A DNA stretch of 64,000 nucleotides from Aradus depressus (GCA_963662175.1 OY759222.1:16440222-16504221), one strand, 5' to 3'. Positions 51,219 through 62,927 are shown, counted from the first letter of the stretch. Translations and numbers: made by a program. The notes: generated from the sequence alone by a model not told the origin.

Positions 51219-51823
51219 TTATCACTGAAATGAAATGAACGGACATTAATATAACATTGTATTCCAAAAATTGCAATCTAAACTATTTGTTTACACTCTA
51301 ATTCTGGAAATTGTCATCTAAATTACTTATTATTTTAATTGTTTTTTATGTACATTGTAACATAATATATAACAATAGGAGCCCATTAAGCCCTCATTTT
51401 AAATAATTTAATATAAATTTATCATTGATATAAAGAAAAACCAATAATAAAAGAATTAACAACTCACAGTAAATAATCAACCAACAGTAATAGTCAGAGA
51501 AATCATAATAAATTTAATATTCATAGTTTAATATTTTCCTTAAACTTTTTTTACAATCGAACTACCATAATCGATATTCAAACCTTGATATTTTAGAAAT
51601 GGACACGATGTCCTCCTAGAAGGATGCACATTTCTAATAATTTTAAAAGCAATCGTTTCTGCTGAGTGTTTTATAAATATAAAGAATGGACATAAAAAAC
51701 AATTAAAAATAATAAGTAATTTAGATGACAATTTCCAGAATTAAAGTGTAAACAAATAGTTTAGATTGTAATTTTTGGAATACAATGTTATATTAATGTC
51801 CGTTAATTTCATTTCAGTGATAA
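51219..51823. mobile_element. 605-bp element with ~133-bp terminal inverted repeats
   Basis: ttatcactgaaatgaaatga...acattgtattccaaaaattg at the left matches the complement of the right end (51690-51823) with few differences. No ORF of note and no clear target duplication, so the class is open. Confidence 0.8.
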
Positions 51824-52315
51824 GTCTCAACCAAAAGAAACTTCCATCCGTTCCATTGAGAACTCAACATCATACATAACTTTTCCTACACTTAGTTGGG
51901 GTCGTAGATGTTAACAACCCCTAATGAGATTACCCCCTCTGCACCCCTCAGCTCTTCTGTGTATTATTGATTATATTTTTTCTATTTATGCTAAAACAAA
52001 GTTACTCGAAACCCCAAACACGTAGCCCTTCGCATTTCCAATTATCGAATTTCCCAGATAGAGTTTCCACAATCCCCTAATTTTCCTTTCTTTTTGAGAA
52101 TATTTTTCCAAGCCCAAACAGTTTTTTTTTTTTTGTGGATGTGCAATCCCACTCTCCAAAGCTACACACAAATACAAATCTGCTCATTTTCCGCCCAATT
52201 TCTTTGTATTTTCTAAAGAAAATGCCACCGTTTTCCTTAAAATGTTTTAAAAGTAAACAACGCTATAAATTATTACTTTCCCAACTATACGAAGTGACAT
52301 GGGATTGGCTGTACT
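51824..52315. other. non-coding DNA with DR1 3' fragments
   Basis: aactcaacatcatacataac (51866) and attactttcccaactatacg (52272, inverted) are DR1 end pieces. Confidence 0.45.
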
Positions 52316-52775
52316 GCTGAGGTACATGAAGAGGAGTCCAGGCTAGACCTGGAGCAAGTCCCTCTGCCATGCCCGCTTGAGGCATCGTGGCGGATTTGTG
52401 GGGAGAGTGTTTGTGGATAATTGCAGAATAAGTGAATTGCCGTGCTGATTTTTTTTGTCGTGAAAATTTTGATATCGTAACAGAGAGTACAAATGGGATG
52501 TTGAAGTCATTATGCAATTTGAGATTGGAAACGTAAAATGGCACTCGGCAATAGACTGAAGACGTATGTTTGATTTTTTGACTGATTCCCATATCTCGAT
52601 GCCGTAAGTCCAATTGGGTTTTAGTATAGTCATGTATATGTTGTCAAATGATAATGTCAATCGTCGTCCGATGATTGATTTCAGTCGTCCAAATCGTCAT
52701 TTGAGGTCTGTGCGTTTCAATCTGTTGTGCGTCTGTCTAAATGAAGTCCTACATATCTGACAGTGTCGGATGTAG
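52316..52775 (-). pseudogene. Jockey-like reverse transcriptase C-terminus, frameshifted
   Basis: On the - strand two frames carry WTYGIEIWESVKKSNI and LSTNTLPTNPPRCLKRAWQR, with VRYVGLHLDRR further upstream. Several indels separate the pieces. It is closely related to 26411-26722. Confidence 0.8.
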
Positions 52776-52903
52776 GAATTTTATAATTTTTTTTTTTTTT
52801 ATTATTATTATTCTCCATTTGTTGGCCCAAAATAAGTAAAAAGTAAGTTCGAATACTAATATTATAATAAGAAACTTAAATAATAAAAAATATATACCTA
52901 ATT

Positions 52904-53140
52904 AGTTATTATGACTCATTCCTGGGCTTGAGTGGGGGATGAGAGTCCTAAATTTTGAGTATCGAGGTTTATTCACCTAGGGTAGAGGTCTTTAACGAGC
53001 ACCTGACATCGCACAGCCTCGGGGCCATCGCTTAACATCCCATTCGAAGGACGGCATGCTCATAGTATTTTCACCTTGCAAATAAAAAACCTAAAGGCCT
53101 CGGCTGGATTTCGAACCTCGCAATCTTAAGCTCAGTAAGC
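52904..53140 (-). repeat. SINE-A copy with internal deletion
   Basis: Tail of taactaa type; the segment between gcccaggaatg and gagtcctaaat-type words is shortened; box B remains as ggatttcgaacct on the + strand. Confidence 0.8.
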
Positions 53141-53810
53141 AAGTAATAATACATATGTATATAGAGAGAGAATAAAAATGTGATAAAGGTTTTTTAAAAA
53201 TGTTTAACAATCGAAGGATTGATTTTAAGATAATTTTAAAAGAAAATTGTTAAACATGAAAACTTTTTAATAATCACAAGATGTTTATAATTCGTAGAAA
53301 TTAACAATAACTCTTATTATGGTAATTAAAAAAAAAAAAGATAATTTCTGAAGAGGTAGTATTATTCTGTTTTAATAACTCAGAAATTAAGAGTTTTTTT
53401 TTCTTCTTGATCAAGAAAGTTGTCCGGTTTTACTGGATAATTGCACTGTCTGATTAATTCATCAATATTTACAAGGTTCGAATCCTCGTAAATTTAAAAA
53501 AAATATATAAAAAATTTCCTGTTTATTGCGATATTTACAATGTTGTTTTATGATTCCGAAGCAGGTAGCTGCCATAAAGATAGCTGGATCAAGCTGTTGA
53601 CTCCCTGCTTAAGATTATCCATTTCTATTATTCCATCATTTACTGAATATCATTAAAGGATTCTTGCAATTTTTTTATGCCATTTTTTCAATAATTTATA
53701 GACTCGTTGTTTTACCATAATGAACCCCCTAATTGATCAATGGCATTAGTAGAAAAGCTCAAACCATTAACATCTATAATACTTAACATTTTTTGCAGAG
53801 ATATTGTGCC
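53141..53810. other. AT-rich non-coding DNA
   Basis: Nothing recognised. A polypyrimidine-ag at 53790-53799 is discussed under rejected items. Confidence 0.4.
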
Positions 53811-53814
53811 CAGA

Positions 53815-54330
53815 CACCTCCAGGAACACCTTAGATATCCCTTCAGTCCTGGTACAAAAAGTGGAGAGTGAAGGTGAACGATACGAAATCAGTTCACATC
53901 GTCTTCACCCTTCGTCGAAAATATATCTGCTCTCCAGTGTACTTTAACAAAAATCACATCCCTTTAAAAAACGAAGTCCGCTATCTCGGCCTCATACTCG
54001 ACAAACGACTAACTTGGAATCCTCACACGAGACTGAAAAGATCCAAATATTTTTCTTATGTGGACTTACGGACTTGAACTTTGGGGTTCTGCCAAGGCTT
54101 CCAGCGCATCCAATCCTTTCAATCCAAAATTCTTCGTAAAATAGCCAATGCTCCTTATTACGTTTACAACAAAACTCTTCACACTGATCTTAACGTACCT
54201 TTTGTCACCGAAGTCGCTAAGACCAAGTATAAAAAATTATTTTCCCTTCTTAGTTCCCACAATTATCCTCTAGTCCGTGCCCTCCATTCTGCCATACTTC
54301 CCCAACGACGGCTTAAGCAACATACAATAT
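53815..54330 (+). pseudogene. Jockey-like reverse transcriptase 3' part, multiple frameshifts
   Basis: Pieces in three frames: HLQEHLRYPFS, then WYKKWRVKVNDTKSVHIVFT, NEVRYLGLILDKRLTWNPHT, then after a deletion WTYGLELWGS and FQRIQSFQSKILRKIANAPY...NKTLHTDLNVPFVTEV. The order is that of Jockey ORF2 from the end of the polymerase to the tail. It is clearly inactive. Confidence 0.85.
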
Positions 54331-54333
54331 TCG

Positions 54334-54430
54334 TTAGTTATTGTGACTCATGACCGGGCTTTAACTACCAGGTCTTATCGCCTACTACCAGAGAGAGCCC
54401 AACTTTACAATGGCAGTCCTAAATTTTACC
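54334..54430 (-). repeat. SINE-A 3' fragment
   Basis: gttagttattgtgactcatg, gggctttaactaccaggtct and tatcgcctactaccagag mark the SINE 3' end on the - strand. Confidence 0.8.
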
Positions 54431-54553
54431 TACAGACCACCAGGGTTGGTTTTTCTCCCTCCCTTAAAATATATCGAAGACTTCATTCTAAATTTTGTAT
54501 CGATACATTCATTCGATCGGCACTTAGGATTTTTGAGTTGAGACCCTCTCTGT

Positions 54554-54578
54554 CCCCCCCCCCCCCCCCCCCCCCCCC
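54554..54578. repeat. 25-base poly-C tract
   Basis: An uninterrupted C run within a DR1 module whose normal sequence has a short pyrimidine stretch at this place. Confidence 0.9.
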
Positions 54579-54599
54579 TTCAGTTCGGCCGAATTTACT

Positions 54600-54930
54600 T
54601 CAAATAAATAAGTAACGTCTTTATGCAGTTTTGAATTCAAATATAAAAGTTCCTCGGTTCCCTCAGGCCGATTTTCTTTCAAAAGCTGGTATTTGCGAGA
54701 TGGTTCTTAGCCAATCGGGTATATCGTTTCCAAGATCTTCAGACTTGGAGTTTGAGCACAAATGTTTGTAAGACGAAGCTTCCCCCTAATTCTTTGTGTC
54801 GGGGGTTTTTAAAATTTTTAATTTAATATTTTTGTAGTATGGGGGCAGGAAAATATAAAATTTTTGTGAAAACTCATCATTGAATTTAAACCGATTACAT
54901 AACTTCCCTTATACTTAATATAGCAGAGGA
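54600..54930 (+). repeat. DR1 dispersed repeat, diverged
   Basis: aataagtaacgtctttatgc, then a foreign or diverged middle, then accgattacataacttccct and tatacttaatatagcagag at the 3' end. Confidence 0.65.
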
Positions 54931-56138
54931 CGTAGAACGTGGCATAGTAGTAACCTACAACGTAGGGCTACGTCAACTGTCACTATCACACACGTTCTAC
55001 ATCATGTATTCAGACTTTCGACGTAGCCCTATCTTTCAGGTTTGCGGCACATTTGCAAACTATGCTCTATGAATTAATTTTTCATATATAAAATTTAAGA
55101 AATAAATTAATAAAAGAAATACATTTATTTAAAAATAAAACTTTTTCTTTGTTATTTTCTGACGTTACTGTATCGCAGGATTAAGGGTTGGAAGTTTGAA
55201 ACTTTCCATTCATCATAGAACAATTTCAATACGACCATAAAGAGAGAAAATTTAGAGATATTTCAAGCAATAAAATATAAAGTCGATTTATATGTTGATT
55301 TAGTTAATAGTTGATTTAATGCCATCTATTGGAGGTAATTGCCAATTGCAACCAACTATAACTAAAATTGAACTGTTAGAACCTTCACTAATGTTGCTAT
55401 TAGAAAACTCCTTTTGTTGCTACTTTATATTGCTTACAACTATTTTTATTATACCAATAATTATTCGATAATTAAAGGTCAGTTTTATAGGAAAATCAAT
55501 ATTAAATAAGAAATGTTTTTTCGTTGTTGTTGTTAATAGTAATTTTTTTTTGTAATTGTTCACGCTTTTATTATAACAATTATGTCCTTGTTTCTCCAAA
55601 AGAGTGTGATCAGATCATTCTGTGAAGGTTTCCGTAGGTTTTTGTACATTGGTAGGCTGGAGTGTCATGTCTGCGATCTGCCAAAAAATTCTGATATACT
55701 CACTAGAAATTATTTATCTACAACTGTTTTTATGTGGCGTGCGAATTGCCTCTTATTAAGAGTCATTGATGACATTTTTATATTGTTATTACAACTGCCT
55801 TTGAGTAACTGATAAATATCACATTTCAACAAATAACAATGTTAAAGTTATAAATTCCATGTTATGTGCTCTGAGACCATTATAGATCTCTCCTCATTGT
55901 CAATGGGCGTTCTCCCATTCAGGTTAAATCATGATAGACACGTAATAATTATAGTCAGCTCATCCTGTGATTGGTATCATGTGACAGACACATTGTGAAG
56001 TATTGTTAGTGATAGCACGGTCACTGGTAGTAACAACGATTGTTATCCATGCACATCAAACTGTTATCGTACTAGTACTCTGCTAGTTGTGTATAAATAT
56101 TAGAATAGAAAATAATAAATACAAGAAAAAAAAAAACC
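54931..56138. other. non-coding DNA
   Basis: A short inverted pair acgtagaacgtg/cacgttctac lies at 54929-55000. Otherwise no gene or element was recognised. Confidence 0.4.
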
Positions 56139-56340
56139 GACGGTGAATCACCGGCTATGTATCCCTCTCCTTTTGTGTTCAGCCTCACCTGCAATCCCCC
56201 CCCTCTTCCCTTTGGTCAATTTGGCTTTAAATCAATAGGTGTTAAATTCATTATATCGGGAGTTATCGTGTTTACAGTCACACAAGCAGATAGCTTTTTT
56301 TTTTTTCATATTTGGAATCTGGTCGGAAAGCATGAAATTC
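56139..56340 (+). repeat. DR1 with internal deletion
   Basis: 5' cggtgaatcaccggctatgt is joined directly to the last module: cctttggtcaatttggcttt, atcgggagttatcgtgttta and ggaaagcatgaaattc. Confidence 0.75.
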
Positions 56341-56379
56341 AGTTGAAGAAGCAAAATATATATAAATACAAGATATCGG

Positions 56380-56575
56380 GTTCGAAACATGGTGAAGGCC
56401 CTTAGGTTTTTTTTTATTTTGGAAATGAAAAAACCTTGAGCGCTGAGCCTGTACGATATGGGGTCATTTAGGACTACCTCCAGGGCGATGAAAGAGCGCT
56501 CTGCTTTCTGGCGATATGACCTCACTGTTAAAGCCCGGGGCCATGAGTCACAATAATTGTGCAAGACTAACTATA
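56380..56575 (+). repeat. SINE-A copy, internally deleted
   Basis: cgggttcgaaacatggtgaa (box B), ccttgagcgctgagcctgta and ttaaagcccggggccatgag. Tail is irregular. Confidence 0.8.
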
Positions 56576-56612
56576 ACAAAACAATAATATTGTTCTAAAA
56601 AGCTTTAATATT

Positions 56613-56910
56613 ATTGAGCTCAAGAACATGGGTTCGAAACCCGACCGAGGCCCTTAGTTTAATTTATCTCGGAGGTAAAATAAACTTAAGCACACCGTCC
56701 TTCGGATGGGACGTTCAGTGATGGTCTCGAGCCTGTACGATGTCAGTTACTCGTTAAAAACCCCTGCCCTAGGTGAATAAACATTTAGGACTCCCATAGT
56801 AGAATCAGGCTCATGTCCACCAGAGTGACGAAAGAGCGCTCTGGTAGTAGGCGATATGACCACGTAGTTAAAGCCCGAGCATGAGTCATAAAACCTAACC
56901 TAACCTATTA
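56613..56910 (+). repeat. SINE-A copy with telomere-like tail
   Basis: attgagctcaagaacatggg, box B ggttcgaaacc, full body and tail aaaacctaacctaacct. The first part of the head (box A) is missing. Confidence 0.9.
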
Positions 56911-56976
56911 TTTTCAAATAGTACACAATTTTATTAATCAACTAATAATAATTATAATGATAATAATTATTTTACT

Positions 56977-57495
56977 TCCCTAGCTACACGAAGTAGGTAT
57001 AGGAGAAGTTATGTAGTCGGTCAGAAATTCGACATTGAATTTTCACAGAAATTTCATGTTTATGTGTATGTCAACACGATAACTCCCAAAAGAATGAATT
57101 TATCGACACGAAATTTTATATGTCTTTTTAGAACCCCATAAACACAAAACCTATTCATTTTCAGCCAAATCGGACGAAGTTTATGGGGCATTAGGGGGAG
57201 AAACTTAACACAAACAATCTATTAACTGCAGTTGTTATGAAGGTATCGACACAAAATTTCATTTATAAATACAAACCCCAATATGACAAACATTCATTAC
57301 TTTTCCGTGGATTCAGCCGAAAGGGGGGATCAGAATGGGGGCTCGACTCAAAAACCCCTATAGTCAACTTTTGAATGTATCCACACAAAAAGTTAGCTAA
57401 TAAGATTCAGAAGTGTCGATGTAAGTTAACTGTTGATTTTTAGCGCAAATGTTTGATCGGTTTTGAAGGGGGAGCGAGAACGTACCTAATTGATT
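56977..57495 (-). repeat. DR1 dispersed repeat, inverted, several modules
   Basis: Starts with the complement of the 3' end (ttacttccctagctacacga) and continues through four modules to tttgaagggggagcgagaac, close to the 5' end. Confidence 0.8.
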
Positions 57496-58230
57496 AATTC
57501 TCTCTTTGTAAATACAATATTTTACTGTTTCTTTTCTTCCACTTTCTATGTATTTATTTTTAAAGGACCTCGCTCCCAGAATAAAATTTTTAATTTAATT
57601 TAATTTGAAAATAAATTACAATTTGATAGCTTATCAACGGATGGTGTACGCATGAATTCGGGTATTTTCAGTAATATGAAAGCGCTGATGTCAATCACAG
57701 TAGAAAGTTATCAATTTTGTATCAATGTATGTTATTATAATTTTTATTATAAAAATGTTATCCTGGACTATCTCGAATGCATATTATAGTCCTACGCCAC
57801 TGATCCTTCAAATCACACATAATTATTTATCCATATAAATAAAACGTGAGGCAACAGGACGATTATAATTTAAAAGACAGTAATTTTAAGATCTAATGAA
57901 CATTTAAAGAAAATATAATAAGCCGACTGTATTTTGTCTTAGTTTCTGGTAATAAATGTGTCTCTAGTAAATATTATTACCTTTTTTTTTCATTTACGCA
58001 AGGATTGTTGTCATTTTTAACTGCTTAGATTAAAAAATCTTGCTGATATTTCCGGAGCTTACCTTTCATTGTCCTAAATACTGTTGCAATTTATCCAGTT
58101 TTATGTGTCGTTTCATCCTGTCGGATTTTTGGAAAGATAGGTTTTTTTTTCTCGCGTTCGGGTAAAAAATGTAATGGTTGACTTACATATGGGCTTCTTA
58201 GTCCTTATACAAAAATGTTATGTCGATACA
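57496..58230. other. AT-rich non-coding DNA
   Basis: A partial DR1 module (gttgacttacatatgggctt, gtcgatacattcatgc) ends this stretch; the rest was not recognised. Confidence 0.4.
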
Positions 58231-58234
58231 TTCA

Positions 58235-58305
58235 TGCATACGAGCTTGACTAATACCACAGCGCTCTTTCGGCACTCTGGTGGACATGAGCCCGACTAAT
58301 GTGAG
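58235..58305 (-). repeat. SINE-A fragment
   Basis: agcgctctttcggcactctg and gtggacatgagcccgact remain, both ends missing. Confidence 0.7.
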
Positions 58306-58664
58306 AGCAAAGTATAAATAAATTTAGCTCGATGAGTCCATCCTCATTTCTCTAATTTAATGAAGATACAGGAGGCCCCGCGCGGGTAATCCCCTGAACC
58401 ACCTCGCTCTGTCAGCCTGTGACCAGCAGTGGTGGCAGACCGAGAGAGACAGAAAGATTTTAATGCCCCTAGACTTGAGAAGAGAAACTGGTCAATGCCG
58501 GCACACCCTATATAGTAACTACTTAAATAATAGCTCATAGGTCTCTCGGCCAGGATCATCTCAACGTTAACGGGAGGGTGGTCGGGATGAGAATGGGAAT
58601 GATAGGGATTGCACAAAAGGATTTTCATGTTAATAACTGGACATTATGAGGTCATCATGGAGGA
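58306..58664. other. GC-richer unassigned DNA
   Basis: A - strand ORF (58344-58628) has no recognised domain; it may be the non-coding or 5' side of the adjoining retrotransposon fragment. Confidence 0.3.
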
Positions 58665-59058
58665 TTGTTCTTTGGACTTTGCATCGTCCAGAATTGGATT
58701 GTAGAAAAATGGCAACAACGTTGGTCACGATGCTTGGTAGGCCGAACGACGTACGCATACTTCCCGGACGTCCGGGTACGCCTTGACTCAACATGGGTAC
58801 AGCCTAATCACTGGACGTCTCAAATATTATCAGGTCATGGTGATTTCAACTCCAAGCTGTTCTTCTTTCACAGGAACTGGTATCGAGACTGAAGAACATG
58901 TGGTCCTCGAATGTCCGCTGTACGACCAAGCTTGGGTGGAGTTGATTCAAGGGACAAGATCGTATTTGGGACTGGATCTATGGCAGATGGTGACGGAAAC
59001 AGACTACCCGATGTTCTGCCGATTCGTCTCCTGGCGGGAGCAGAAACAGGCAATGTAA
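58665..59058 (+). pseudogene. R1-like non-LTR retrotransposon C-terminus
   Basis: Two overlapping frames encode EKWQQRWSRCLVGRTTYAYF, LSGHGDFNSKLFFFHRN and then TEEHVVLECPLYDQAWVEL. The order WQxRW...GRxTYxxFPD...LSGHGDF...EHVxxECPLY is that of the RNase H-to-zinc-knuckle end of R1-type elements. A frameshift lies near 58865-58890. A related fragment is on the opposite strand at 60450-60690. Confidence 0.75.
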
Positions 59059-60008
59059 GATGGGCTGGGGACGATCGGCGCAATAGTTCCGCCTATGTCC
59101 AATCCCAGTCCCTCAGTAACCCCTTGATCCCCGAGCTTCTCTCACGTTGACTGGGTGATGTTGCTGCAATGCAAGACGCACCCTCTTTTAAAACCTAATA
59201 GTCTCCTAAAAGTCTTTGGATTGGAAGGATTTCTAAGGATATCAACGCACTCCTAATATTTGCTGATGCATCGGACCTCGACTTTTTATAAACCCAAATG
59301 CAGTTTTAACTAAGCCGGATGTTGTATTAACCTTTTCCAAGAGCCGAAACTCCTCTAAGTCGGCTTAGTGGCGTCAGAAGGATGCCAAGCTACTCCAAAT
59401 GCGCAGGACAACTTGTCCGTCTGACTGTTAAGTGAAGTTTAGTGAGTCCAACACGTGTAGTATTGTTATTAAAGAGAGTGATGACTTGGGTGTCACTTCT
59501 GTCGGTCTTCTTTCATCTCCTTTTTCCTCCTTTCAGGCTAACTATTTCAAAATTAAGTTAAGATGACCCTTTCTCATTTCAGTTCTTTCTCACTCTGGGT
59601 TCCTTCTTCTCTGTCTATTTTCTTTTTTTCCTCTCCACTTTTTGAATTATGATCCCCGGCTGACACTATTGAAGCCGAGTTGCCGACAAAGAGACAGCCT
59701 GCCAGACAGAGGTCAGGTAGCAGGTAGCTCCCAGGGATTGTCCACAAAGTCCTTCCTTTCCCGGCCCCGTCACAACATGACTCCCCTGACTCATGTTCCT
59801 TCTCACACTTACCCTCCCACTTATGATCCCATTAGCCTTCTTCAACTTTTTCGCTGGCTTGGTGGTCCACTTGAATTGCCATTTGTAGAAACCAATTATG
59901 AAAACATAGAGGGCGCTGGTATGTAGCTCAAATGTGGTGAAAAAACCTTGAGCACATACGATGTCAGGTACTCATATGTAAGGCCAGTTGTGTGGGTGGG
60001 ATGTACCA
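59059..60008. other. unassigned DNA, partly GC-richer
   Basis: A short SINE-A body piece (gaaaaaaccttgagcac, atgtcaggtactcat) lies at 59937-59977. An ORF at 59642-59926 has no recognised domain. Confidence 0.35.
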
Positions 60009-60036
60009 CTGATGATGACGCTGTTGCGTTGAAAAC
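60009..60036 (+). ncRNA. hammerhead-like core, candidate Penelope terminal fragment
   Basis: CTGATGA is followed by a perfect acgc-tgtt-gcgt hairpin and GAAAA. This is the layout of the hammerhead core (CTGANGA, stem II, GAAA) with one or two extra bases beside the stem. Flanking stems I and III were not established. Confidence 0.35.
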
Positions 60037-60040
60037 TAGT

Positions 60041-60437
60041 TCTATGAGTTTTGATTTTCAAAATTCGAACCCCCGCTCAATTTTTGATCAATTTGGATGA
60101 AACTATGTGCAAAATATTTGTGAAAGCTGGCTTTTCATCAGGTAACTGCGGGTTTCACAATCAAGGTATTGTATGCCAATTGACAGCTGCCAAAACCCCT
60201 CGAAAAGTTTTAAAAAATTTTATTTTTTATCTAAATTTTTGTAAAGGGATTTTTACAACTTAAATGAATGTTTTTTGGGTCGTTGATTACGAATTATATA
60301 TTTATTTTAGCTAACATTGGTCCTAATGTTGTCATTTTGGCCTAAAGTGGTCCAAATTAAAAAAAAATTAAAATTTGAAATTGATCAAAAATTGAGCAGG
60401 GGCTCGAAATTTGAAAATCCAAACTCATAAATTTCTG
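60041..60437. mobile_element. fold-back MITE FB-B, copy 2
   Basis: tatgagttttgattttcaaa, gatcaatttggatgaaacta and gtgaaagctggcttttcatc match the arm of 18687-19187. The right arm is shortened to gatcaaaaattgagcagggg...aaactcataaattt, so the copy is asymmetrically deleted. Confidence 0.8.
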
Positions 60438-60449
60438 TGCGACGTGCCT

Positions 60450-60690
60450 GCAGTCGTACCTGGCGCAGGGTCATATTGCTTTCCTCTTTCTCCGCCAGGA
60501 GTCAACAAATCGGCTGTACACTGGGTAGCCGTCTCCACCTGCCATAGGTGATGATCCTTTCCAGCGTATCAACTCCATCCTAAGCCCGACGTACAGCGGA
60601 CATTCGAAGACCACATGTTCTGCGGTCTCGACTCCGCCGCACGGACAGTTCGAGTTGTTCTTTCTCTTAATATCGGGGACATCCAGTGGT
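60450..60690 (-). pseudogene. R1-like non-LTR retrotransposon C-terminus, inverted
   Basis: The - strand encodes CPCGGVETAEHVVFECPLYV, then RMELIRWKGSS...GDGYPVYSRFVDSWRRK. This is the same zinc-knuckle tail as at 58860-59058 but a different copy. It is 5'-truncated. Confidence 0.75.
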
Positions 60691-61360
60691 CAGGCAACTG
60701 TTAAATATTAGCGCAAACGGTCGAATGGTTTAGGAGGGGGAGCAAACATTTAATTGATTTTTATAATCAGTCGAAAAACATGAAATTCCGATAATTACTC
60801 AACATAGATTTTTTTTTTGTAATGGCGTATCTGGAAGCTAGACCATAGCGAACTTTAGCATGATGGAATCGCGCTCTTCCAACCTATCTCTAGGTGAGGT
60901 AAGATAGTAATTATTTAAATCAACGCTCCTATTGTCTGTAGACCACAATGAGGTCGGCCTCCTTTGATCCTCCTCAACCCATCTGTCTCCCTAAATAATA
61001 ACATCTTATTTTAAATAATTAATGGACTTTGTTCTTTATTATAGACCCTCACTGCTATTTAGTAACTGTTACCATAACTAGTTATCGCTCACTCTTTTCA
61101 AATAAATTTGGCTATTGTCATATTCCTTGCTTATTGTTTTACTGTCAAGAAAAAAATAAGCTTAACTTTTAATTAATGAAGCCTCATTATTCCTTGTTTG
61201 GAAAGGTTTCAACTGATGTTCGCAAATTTTGGGTTATGTAATATTGCGGTATCTTAAAAGTGGGATATTTATTTTTATTTATTTATTTTTAGTGAATTCT
61301 AGCCCACTTCCTTGCACACTGTTGAAGGAGAATTAGTACGAAAAGTGGCCTATTCGGGGT
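60691..61360. other. non-coding DNA with a DR1 piece at 60700-60800
   Basis: attagcgcaaacggtcgaat and ggagggggagcaaac are an inverted DR1 fragment. The rest is AT-rich and unassigned. Confidence 0.4.
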
Positions 61361-61364
61361 TGGC

Positions 61365-62290
61365 CGGCGAGAGCGCAAAGCTGATATTTATTATGAGAGT
61401 CACTATACGACGAGAGCGCAAATTGGCAAATTAATTAATTCTTTATCACAGAACTTCAAACAAAGCCGTTGGCCGGCGAGAGCACAAAGCTGATTTTAAT
61501 TATCAGTAAGACCGCTATATGTTCAAGCTAAGATAAGACCGCTGTATGTTTTGGTTTGGTTTTATGACTCATGCCCGGGCTTTTAACTACGAGGTCATAT
61601 CGCCTACTACCAGAGCGCTCTTTCGTCACTCTGGTGGACATGAGCCCGACTCTACTGTGGGAGTTCTAAATTTTGCCTACCCTAAATTTTTATTCATCTA
61701 GGGTAGGGGTCTTTAACGAGTACCTGACTTCGTACAGGCTCGGGACCATCGCTTAACGTCCCATCCGAAGGACGGCGTGCTTAAGTTTATTTTACCTCCC
61801 AGATAAAATAAACTAAGGGCCTCGGTCGGTCTACGAACCCACGACCTTGAGCTCAGAAGTCAAGCACGCATACCACTGAGCTACAGGCGCCCTCAGCTCT
61901 GTATGTTAAAGCTGAGATAAGACCGCTGTATGTTAAAGCTAGAACCCTACTACTTCAAATATAGAAACGACGGGAGGGGCAGATATATCGTCCCGCCGGC
62001 AAATACGGCCCCAAATTTTGTAACATTTCTATTTATGTTTATTCTAGGAATTTAAGTACCTAGATGAATGATTATCGCTGTTACGACAGCTTACAACAAT
62101 GGAAATTGAGATGGCCGAGTAATCAGTAGGCCTTTGCAGTGGCGGCCTTTGTGGCGGGCGAGACGGGCAACTTCAAAACAAATTAAAAACTCAATTAAAA
62201 CCATTGCGCTCTCGCCGTATAGAGGCTTCGCGCTCTCGACGTATAAAAATGGGGTTAATTTTTATTATCTGCGCTCTGGCCATACATGGC
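61365..62290. repeat. region with repeated GCGCTCTCG boxes, interrupted by SINE-A
   Basis: ggcgagagcgcaaagctgat, acgacgagagcgcaaa and ggcgagagcacaaagctgat occur on the left (61369-61500); gcgctctcgccgtat, gcgctctcgacgtat and gcgctctggccatac on the right (62206-62285), in opposite orientation. The unit agataagaccgctgtatgtt also repeats around the SINE. Confidence 0.65.
61551..61894 (-). mobile_element. SINE-A, full length, inverted
   Basis: A 344-bp copy with head gctacaggcgccctc on the + strand, body and tail (aaaaccaaaccaa on the - strand, a variant of the aacct tail). Imperfect target repeats ctgtatgtt lie on both sides. Confidence 0.9.
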
Positions 62291-62628
62291 CCCATATTCT
62301 ATACATTGTATCAAGTATCTATTTCGGAAGTTTGATAATTAATTAATATTGTTGTGAAAAAATTATTTATATGGTCAAACGGCAAAAAATAGTGTAAAAA
62401 AAGTTTAAATCAAAAATCGCCGCTAGTCATTTTGTATATAGATTCACCCTGGAAAAAATGACATCGTGAACGTTCACTTATGTTCAATAGAATCGTCGGC
62501 ATCGTTTGTAGACGATTATACAATAGGAAAGGTTGAATCCCTGGAACAGGGCAGTGCTGAACCCCCTCCACCTGGCTAGAGTAAGACATTGACGCTAATT
62601 GCATTGACTTGCGTATCAACCAAAATTC
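62291..62628. other. unassigned non-coding DNA
   Basis: Nothing recognised. Confidence 0.35.
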
Positions 62629-62629
62629 C

Positions 62630-62885
62630 TGTTTGACTCGATAACTCCTGATAGAATGAATGTAGTGACACTAAATGTTATATGTTCAACCAGAAAACAA
62701 GGGGGAGAGGTTGATAAAAAGTGACTTTGTAATGAACTTATTGACACAATATTTTGTATGTAAATTCAAAACTCAACAAGGTCGACACTTATTAATTTTC
62801 AAAAGCCCTCATGTAAGTCAACTATTGATTTTTAGCTAAAACGGTCGGTAGGTTTTAGAGGGAAAGCGAAAAATTAATTGTCCAA
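62630..62885 (-). repeat. DR1 dispersed repeat, inverted
   Basis: ctcgataactcctgatagaa, tgaatgta and attttcaaaagccctcatgt are the complement of DR1 modules; it ends ggaaagcgaaaaattaattg near the DR1 5' side. Confidence 0.75.
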
Positions 62886-62927
62886 AATTAAAAAGACACC
62901 TCTGGAAGAAATTTTGAAAGAGGCATG

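Noticed and set aside
53790..53873. Splice-acceptor-like ttttttgcag followed by an open stretch and a gtgaac donor, a candidate second ladybird exon in compatible phase
   Set aside because: The stretch reads as Jockey reverse transcriptase (HLQEHL, WYKKWRVKVNDTKS) continuous with the downstream fragment, and no homeodomain is present.
59642..59926. 94-codon ORF as a gene
   Set aside because: Composition follows the local GC-rich sequence; no domain or splice signals; likely part of a decayed retrotransposon.
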